Virus record (IMG/VR): IMGVR_UViG_3300001450_000162 | Location: 9,065 to 30,513 of that record | Direction: 5' to 3' (one strand) | DNA length: 21,449 nucleotides | From: a virus | In this document: in pieces, positions 21,057 to 21,449 of the stretch | Position numbering within the stretch: the stretch's first letter is position 1 | Layout of the letters: every line of letters begins with the position of its first letter | Notes under the pieces: model-generated | The model's input: the letters and a program-made list of their open reading frames with translations, nothing else | The model's database searches: none | Told to the model about the DNA's origin: nothing | Program-made: the position numbers and the translations under genes

Positions 21057-21449
21057 GGTCTACCTCCTGCACTTTAGGTTCTGCTGCAACTTTAGTTAGG
21101 AAAGTATAACCTTTAGCGTACTGAAACACACGTAGTCCTTTACCCCCATTAGAATTTTTAAAACATTTAAACTTATGCTCACACCACCCACAGTTTTTAT
21201 TTATTTTTTCATTGCCTTTGCTGCCATCGAGGACAGGTTTAAAACAATAGTCAACCGGGGGTGTTGATTTCTTTAATGCGTTTCTTATATTTTTTATTTT
21301 GTTTCTAATATTAGGTTTGTCTAGTTCTTCTGGGCGGTAGAAACACAACTCACCACTTTCTTTATTGATAACTAGTAAGCCACCTTTGTTAGTACCTTCT
21401 GATTCCTCATACCCGGCAAGCTGCCCTAAGTAACCAAAGGCATCATCAT
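21016..21449 (-). CDS. PD-(D/E)XK nuclease, Cas4/RecB-like with Fe-S cysteines (partial)
   Basis: The frame stays open to the window edge, so this is the C-terminal part of a longer gene, about 144 residues here. It shows the QxxxY motif of RecB/Cas4-type nucleases (GQLAGY near the visible start), then GGLLVINKESGEL. A cysteine cluster follows: one Cys in VDYCFKP and then CGWCEHKFKC, that is C-x2-C-x5-C. In Cas4 and AddB a similar C-terminal trio joins one earlier cysteine to hold a 4Fe-4S cluster; here the fourth ligand could be the C of VDYC or one outside the window. The catalytic D/E/K residues would be upstream and are not visible. Phages use such exonucleases in recombination and replication. 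The acidic tail overlaps the next gene by 41 bp. Confidence 0.85.
   Translation of the reverse strand, partial: DDAFGYLGQLAGYEESEGTNKGGLLVINKESGELCFYRPEELDKPNIRNKIKNIRNALKKSTPPVDYCFKPVLDGSKGNEKINKNCGWCEHKFKCFKNSNGGKGLRVFQYAKGYTFLTKVAAEPKVQEVDHEFKTLQADTETI
21063..21068 (-). promoter_or_regulatory. Strong ribosome binding site of the 89-aa gene
   Basis: AGGAGG on the minus strand stands 6 nt before the ATG at 21056. It lies inside the coding region of the upstream nuclease and is among the strongest sites in the window. Confidence 0.7.

Noticed and set aside
21016-21449. Cas4-like cysteines as a hint of a CRISPR locus
   Set aside because: No repeat-spacer array or other cas gene is present; phage exonucleases of this family are common in replication modules.

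Overview
The window is a segment of an A/T-rich tailed-phage genome, most likely a short-tailed (podovirus-like) phage of a marine Gram-negative bacterium. Three things support this. There is a run of very large internal-virion/DNA-ejection proteins carrying peptidoglycan-cleaving domains. There is a class I ribonucleotide reductase pair beside a T7-endonuclease-I-like resolvase and a DUF3310 protein. Several small proteins are of kinds I recall from marine phages of the HMO-2011/pelagiphage type. That lineage is recalled from memory, not searched. No terminase, portal, capsid, polymerase or integrase lies inside the window, and I see no tRNA, CRISPR array, insertion sequence or confident promoter or terminator. 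No gene-free stretch exceeds about 15 bp.

Layout. Positions 1-16586 are all on the plus strand and read as one late operon with stop/start overlaps (TAATG, ATGA) or very short gaps. The order is: the tail end of an upstream gene; three small membrane-protein genes (DUF6127-like, a 47-aa protein, a 3TM holin); five presumed virion/ejection genes (1061, 395, 195, 919 and 1877 aa); an M15 peptidase; a secreted cytochrome c-copper monooxygenase-like protein; a 157-aa membrane-tailed protein; and a 60-aa protein. Positions 16576-21449 are all on the minus strand and form a nucleotide-metabolism/DNA-processing cluster. In transcription order it holds a PD-(D/E)XK Fe-S nuclease (cut by the window end), an 89-aa protein, a T7 endonuclease I-like resolvase, DUF3310, a 40-aa Lys-rich ORF, nrdA, a 90-aa protein, nrdB and a 74-aa protein. 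The two blocks converge and overlap tail to tail by 11 bp.

How it may work together. The minus-strand block would supply dNTPs (NrdA/NrdB) and process phage or host DNA (nucleases). The plus-strand block would build the apparatus that carries DNA through the envelope: a cationic amphipathic, LysM-like protein; a virion protein ending in an intact GH24 lysozyme domain; and a giant protein with an HExxH motif and a divergent EIQSD-type domain. It would then lyse the cell (holin, M15 peptidase).

Two results stand out. First, a phage gene (14614-15930) encodes an exported protein with a CxxCH heme site and all six copper ligands of the PHM/DBM type II copper monooxygenases, placed inside the late lysis/structural operon. 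Second, the 1061-aa protein contains about forty consecutive 11-residue repeats without a single insertion or deletion (residues 544-983), which predicts a continuous rod or amphipathic helix of roughly 65 nm.
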